Source: Fen-1258 sp964449775
GTDB taxonomy: Bacteria; Bacteroidota; Ignavibacteria; Ignavibacteriales; Melioribacteraceae
Direction: 5' to 3'
DNA length: 64,000 nucleotides
Assembly (NCBI GenBank): GCA_964449775.1
Contig: CAYVBQ010000021.1
Coordinates: 3,677-67,676 of the forward strand
In this document: positions 61,181 to 64,000 of the stretch, in pieces
Layout of the letters: the number at the start of each line of letters is the position of its first letter
Position numbering within the stretch: position 1 is the first letter of the stretch
Program-made: the position numbers and the translations under genes
Notes under the pieces: generated by a model
Database searches by the model: none
What the model saw: only the letters and a program-made list of their open reading frames with translations
What the model was told of the DNA's origin: nothing

Positions 61181-61983
61181 TACCAACACGTCCATCCGCC
61201 GTCAACAACGAGATTCGCACCGGTCATATAATTCGATGCATCGCTTGCAAGGAAGATTAACGCGCCTTTATAGTCAGTTGGTCTTGCCATTCTTCCCAAA
61301 GGAGTTTTTGCCGAGTATTTTTCAATAAAAAAATTATCCTGAAAATTCTCTACACCACCCGGGGTTAAGGTATTGACACGCACACCATCTTTTCCCCAAT
61401 ACGCTGCAAGATATTTTGTAAAAGCAATAACGGCTCCTTTTGTTGCCGAATATGCGGGCGGTTTAAAAAATGATTGCGTTCCGTCTTCTTTGATATAAAG
61501 CGATTGATCCGGAGCAGTTACTCCATAAGTAGAAGCAATGTTTATAATACTCCCGAATTTTTGTTTTGCCATTTCAGTTCCAAGAATTTGCGAACACAAA
61601 AATACACCGGTCAAATTCACATCAACTGATTTTTGCCACAACTCAAGTGGATAGTTTTCAAATTTTGATTGCTCGGCAGCCGCCTTGGGATTTTCGAACA
61701 TATCATTTATTGCTGCGTTATTCACCAGAATATCTATATGTGAGAACTTTTCGAGAACTTTGTCCCGCAATCTTTTAATTGAGTCTGGATCAGTTACATC
61801 CAATACAATACCGAATGATTCCGTTGAGAGTGACCTGGCAAACTCGATGCATTTCGATTCATCCAAATCTGAAACAATAACATTTGCGCCTGCTTCGCTT
61901 AATGCTTTGCAATGTTCTTTGCCAATTAAACCAAGTGCGCCGGTTACAATTGCTGTTCTATTTTTCAAACTAAACATTTCCAT
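61180..61983 (-). CDS. SDR-family oxidoreductase
   Basis: 267 residues of the classical short-chain dehydrogenase fold. The cofactor motif is TGALGLIGKEHCKALSEAG (TGxxxGxG variant with one Gly replaced), NNAAIND is the second motif, the catalytic Tyr-Lys is in PAYSATKGAVIAFTKYLAAY, and Ser lies in SIINIASTYG. In nonulosonate clusters such enzymes oxidise or epimerise the sugar. The ATG at 61983 has AAAAGGA upstream. It stands between the aminotransferase and phosphatase genes in the same direction. Confidence 0.9.
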   Translation of the reverse strand: MEMFSLKNRTAIVTGALGLIGKEHCKALSEAGANVIVSDLDESKCIEFARSLSTESFGIVLDVTDPDSIKRLRDKVLEKFSHIDILVNNAAINDMFENPKAAAEQSKFENYPLELWQKSVDVNLTGVFLCSQILGTEMAKQKFGSIINIASTYGVTAPDQSLYIKEDGTQSFFKPPAYSATKGAVIAFTKYLAAYWGKDGVRVNTLTPGGVENFQDNFFIEKYSAKTPLGRMARPTDYKGALIFLASDASNYMTGANLVVDGGWTCW

Positions 61984-62033
61984 TAAAAATCCTTTTTATT
62001 CTTCACTCTACACTCTTCGTTCTTTACTCATAA

Positions 62034-63368
62034 CTATTTCTTCACCGGTTTCATGTTGAAGTTATCAACTTTTCTAAAGACAGGTTGCACCGGCTCGCCA
62101 CGAAGCATTTCTTTTAATTTATTTTCACGTACCGCTTTTTTCAAAATTGAAAGAGATTCTTCCAGTGCTTGCAAAGTATAATCAACATCAGCATTGCTAT
62201 GAGAGAAGGACATATTATGAAATCCCTGCCATAGAATCCCGCGTTTAATCATTTCCTGCTGCATCAAAGATTTTTGAATTAGCGGATCACCGGCTTTCTC
62301 ATCAAACGCTGCCATTGAACGCCAATTATAGCCGATTGTTTTTGTGAAATCCAATCCCAATTTATTAACAATAGAATTATATCCGTCTTTTAATTTTTTC
62401 CCTTGATCATTTAAGAACTTTGGTACATTCTTATCACGTAATTCTTCTATTGTCGCTTTAGCAGCCGCAAGAGATAAAGCTTCACCGCCAAATGTTGTGT
62501 AGAAAAATATATCTTCATCGGCAAGATCCATAATCTTTCTTTTGCCTGTAAGAATTGAAATCGGCATTCCGTTGGCAACTGCTTTGGAATATGTTGCAAG
62601 ATCGGGAGTAATTCCAAAATATTCCTGAGCGCCGCCAAGCGCCATTCTAAATCCCGTCCACATCTCGTCGAAGATAAGGACTATTCCTTTTTGTTCAGAT
62701 AATTCGGCAAGCTTATGTAAGAAATTATCTTTTGGTTCGTTAAAAACTACCGGCTCAAGAATAATTGCGGCAACGTCATCGTCAATAGATTTTTTTACCG
62801 ATTCGAGATCATTATAATTAAATGTAAAAGAGATTGCTTGAACTGCTTCCGGAATTCCGTGATTGCGTGCAGTGACTGCGATATACCAATCATGCCAGCC
62901 GTGATAACCGCAGCAAAGAATTTTATTTTTCCCTGTATATGCGCGGGCAAGACGAACTGCCGCACTTGTTGCGTCAGCTCCGGTCTTGCTGTACCGAACT
63001 GCTTCAGCGTTTGGAATAATTTCGCGAATCATCTCCGCGACTTCTACTTCAAGCGGATGCATCATCGAAAATGTTATGCCGTCTTCTAATTGTTTTTTTA
63101 TTGCTTCATCAACTTTCGGATAAGCATAGCCAAGTGAAAGCGGACCAACACCCATCAGGTAATCAATGTATTCGTTACCATCAACATCCCAAACGTGAGA
63201 TCCTTTTCCTTTTACCAAATATTTTGGTGCAACGCCTTTGATCCACTGAGACGGACCTTTTGCGAGCGTTTGAGTGACTGATGGAATTAATCCGACAGCC
63301 CGGTTGTAGAACTCGTCTGATTTTGTGATTGTTGGGTAATCGTTGTTAAGTGAGATTTTGTTGGGCAT
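62034..63368 (-). CDS. Class-III aminotransferase, GSA-aminotransferase-like
   Basis: 444 residues of the PLP class-III fold (HemL-like): VWDVDGNEYIDYLMGVGPL, VRYSKTGADATSAAVRLAR, GYHGWHDWYIAV, the PLP-Asp region VLIFDEMWTGFRMALGG, and the Schiff-base Lys in LATYSKAVANGMPIS (about residue 265). In this setting, between NeuB/SDR and the next genes, it probably makes an amino-sugar intermediate rather than glutamate 1-semialdehyde; no hem genes are near. GGAG lies before the ATG at 63368. Confidence 0.88.
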   Translation of the reverse strand: MPNKISLNNDYPTITKSDEFYNRAVGLIPSVTQTLAKGPSQWIKGVAPKYLVKGKGSHVWDVDGNEYIDYLMGVGPLSLGYAYPKVDEAIKKQLEDGITFSMMHPLEVEVAEMIREIIPNAEAVRYSKTGADATSAAVRLARAYTGKNKILCCGYHGWHDWYIAVTARNHGIPEAVQAISFTFNYNDLESVKKSIDDDVAAIILEPVVFNEPKDNFLHKLAELSEQKGIVLIFDEMWTGFRMALGGAQEYFGITPDLATYSKAVANGMPISILTGKRKIMDLADEDIFFYTTFGGEALSLAAAKATIEELRDKNVPKFLNDQGKKLKDGYNSIVNKLGLDFTKTIGYNWRSMAAFDEKAGDPLIQKSLMQQEMIKRGILWQGFHNMSFSHSNADVDYTLQALEESLSILKKAVRENKLKEMLRGEPVQPVFRKVDNFNMKPVKK

Positions 63369-63455
63369 CGTGAATCTCCAGCCGTTAGCTATTGGCTTTT
63401 AGCTATTAGCAATTTTAATCAAAAATGCGTTTAGCATTTTCTTGATTTCATTTAT

Positions 63456-63596
63456 GAGGCGTATCTAAAAAGGTCATTATTGTCATTGCGAGGCGTTTTT
63501 TGCCGAAGCAATCTTGCGATTTCGAGACGAATTCTAAAGATTGCTTCACTCCGTTCGCAATGACAAACATTACAAATAGCTTTTTAGAGTAGACTC
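63456..63596. mobile_element. MITE-like element, copy B, with a nested GTCAT-type repeat
   Basis: 141 bases from GAGGCGTATCTAAAAAGGTC to AATAGCTTTTTAGAGTAGAC-TC. Perfect 6-base flanking duplication ATTTAT (63450-63455 and 63597-63602). The interior 63481-63566 is a palindromic repeat, TTGTCATTGCGAGGCG to CGTTCGCAATGACAA. Its right end encodes the last six residues of the four-helix-bundle gene and its stop. Confidence 0.78.
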
Positions 63597-63902
63597 ATTT
63601 ATTTCTGTAATTAAATCGGTTGCAGCTGATTCTTTAATAAACTCTAAGTCTTTGGATAGGATTAGTAAATATTCAGTTTCACTAGTAGAACCAGCTGCAA
63701 TACATAAATATCTAGCAAATTCTTTTTCGGTCTGTTTTCCGCTTCCTTCTGCAATGTTTGTTGGAATTGATACAACCGCTCTTCTTAATTGTGAGGTTAT
63801 TCCGTAAAGTTCTTCTTTAGGAAAAGATTTTGTAACCTTATAAAGGTTCAGTACAAATTTGTGGGATCTTTCCCAGACGTTTAATTTCTTAAAGTCTCTC
63901 AT
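63570..63902 (-). CDS. Four-helix-bundle protein (23S rRNA intervening-sequence type)
   Basis: 110 residues, start at the ATG at 63902 (MRDFKKLNVWERSHKFVLN). Family pattern: LNVWERSHKFVLNLYKVT, ELYGITSQLRRAVVSIPTNI, AEGSGKQTEKEFARYL, ETEYLLILSKDLEF. These proteins assemble as pentamers and occur widely in Bacteroidota; function is unknown. The last six residues (STLKSYL region) and stop come from the end of a MITE-like element, so the original C-terminus may have been trimmed by a few residues; homologues are usually about 115-120 residues. Confidence 0.83.
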   Translation of the reverse strand: MRDFKKLNVWERSHKFVLNLYKVTKSFPKEELYGITSQLRRAVVSIPTNIAEGSGKQTEKEFARYLCIAAGSTSETEYLLILSKDLEFIKESAATDLITEINESTLKSYL

Positions 63903-64000
63903 GTCCCTTTCCTTATTATTGTATAGAAATAAGCTAACAGCTAAATGACAATAAGCAGAACATCGGTAACAGAAAAAAAGCATAAGATCGTACACAGATA

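Noticed and set aside
1..64000. CRISPR array, rRNA or tRNA genes
   Set aside because: I saw no regularly spaced direct repeats, and no tRNA-like or rRNA sequence in any gap; a covariance-model scan would be the decisive check.

Overview
The window is a low-GC bacterial chromosome segment that reads like Ignavibacteriota or a relative in the Bacteroidota/Chlorobiota group. Pointers are a TonB-dependent receptor beside a DUF4249 lipoprotein, a PorW/SprE-like TPR lipoprotein, a DUF2723 membrane glycosyltransferase, a large SecA with a SEC-C tail, ORF6N and four-helix-bundle proteins, and many GTCATTCTGAG-type intergenic repeats. The phylum call is an inference; there is no rRNA or tRNA gene here to confirm it.

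1-19 kb is mostly housekeeping and envelope: a DUF2723 protein cut by the window edge, glnE, two small unknown genes, secA followed by a P-II gene (glnB), the TPR lipoprotein, a Schlafen/AlbA_2 regulator, a TrmH-type methyltransferase, a GerMN lipoprotein, the DUF4249/TonB receptor pair, a channel-like membrane protein and a shortened MFS transporter.

19-43 kb is the outstanding region. It is a catabolic island made of homologues of the E. coli ygeW-ygeX-ygeY...ygfJ-ygfK-ssnA-ygfM-xdhD locus: a two-subunit xanthine-dehydrogenase-type hydroxylase, a fold-type-II PLP enzyme, an SsnA-like amidohydrolase, a second three-subunit molybdenum hydroxylase, a YgfK-like flavin/iron-sulfur protein (the only gene on the minus strand), a YgeY-like hydrolase, a YgeW-like carbamoyltransferase, a threonine-synthase-like PLP enzyme and a MocA-like cytidylyltransferase. 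Inserted in the island is a 1418-residue fusion of two BadF/HgdC-type ATPase activases with a DUF2229/HgdB-like part. Together they suggest anaerobic breakdown of purines or other N-heterocycles, with an unexpected ATP-driven low-potential electron module. The island carries clear insertion scars: a broken DUF1016 nuclease gene, a fossil C-terminus of a [2Fe-2S] subunit, a fossil ORF6N fragment, and repeats that supply stop codons or have entered a reading frame.

43-59.5 kb is mixed: two paralogous secreted proteins, rlmN, an acyl-CoA dehydrogenase, an MNT/HEPN toxin-antitoxin pair, a chain from a YidD-like protein through two related TPR membrane proteins to an ACT-domain protein, a PFL/UPF0210 protein, a small-protein/nucleotidyltransferase pair, lemA with a TPM-domain gene, a ferredoxin, a secreted endonuclease-like protein, an MBL hydrolase with a Rieske protein, queG and trxB.

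59.5-64 kb (minus strand) is a surface-sugar cluster: NeuB-type synthase, KdsC-type phosphatase, SDR dehydrogenase and a class-III aminotransferase, then a four-helix-bundle protein.

Repeats are a theme. At least one MITE-like family with terminal inverted repeats and 6-bp target duplications is present in two copies, one of which appears to donate the ribosome binding site of the TPM gene.
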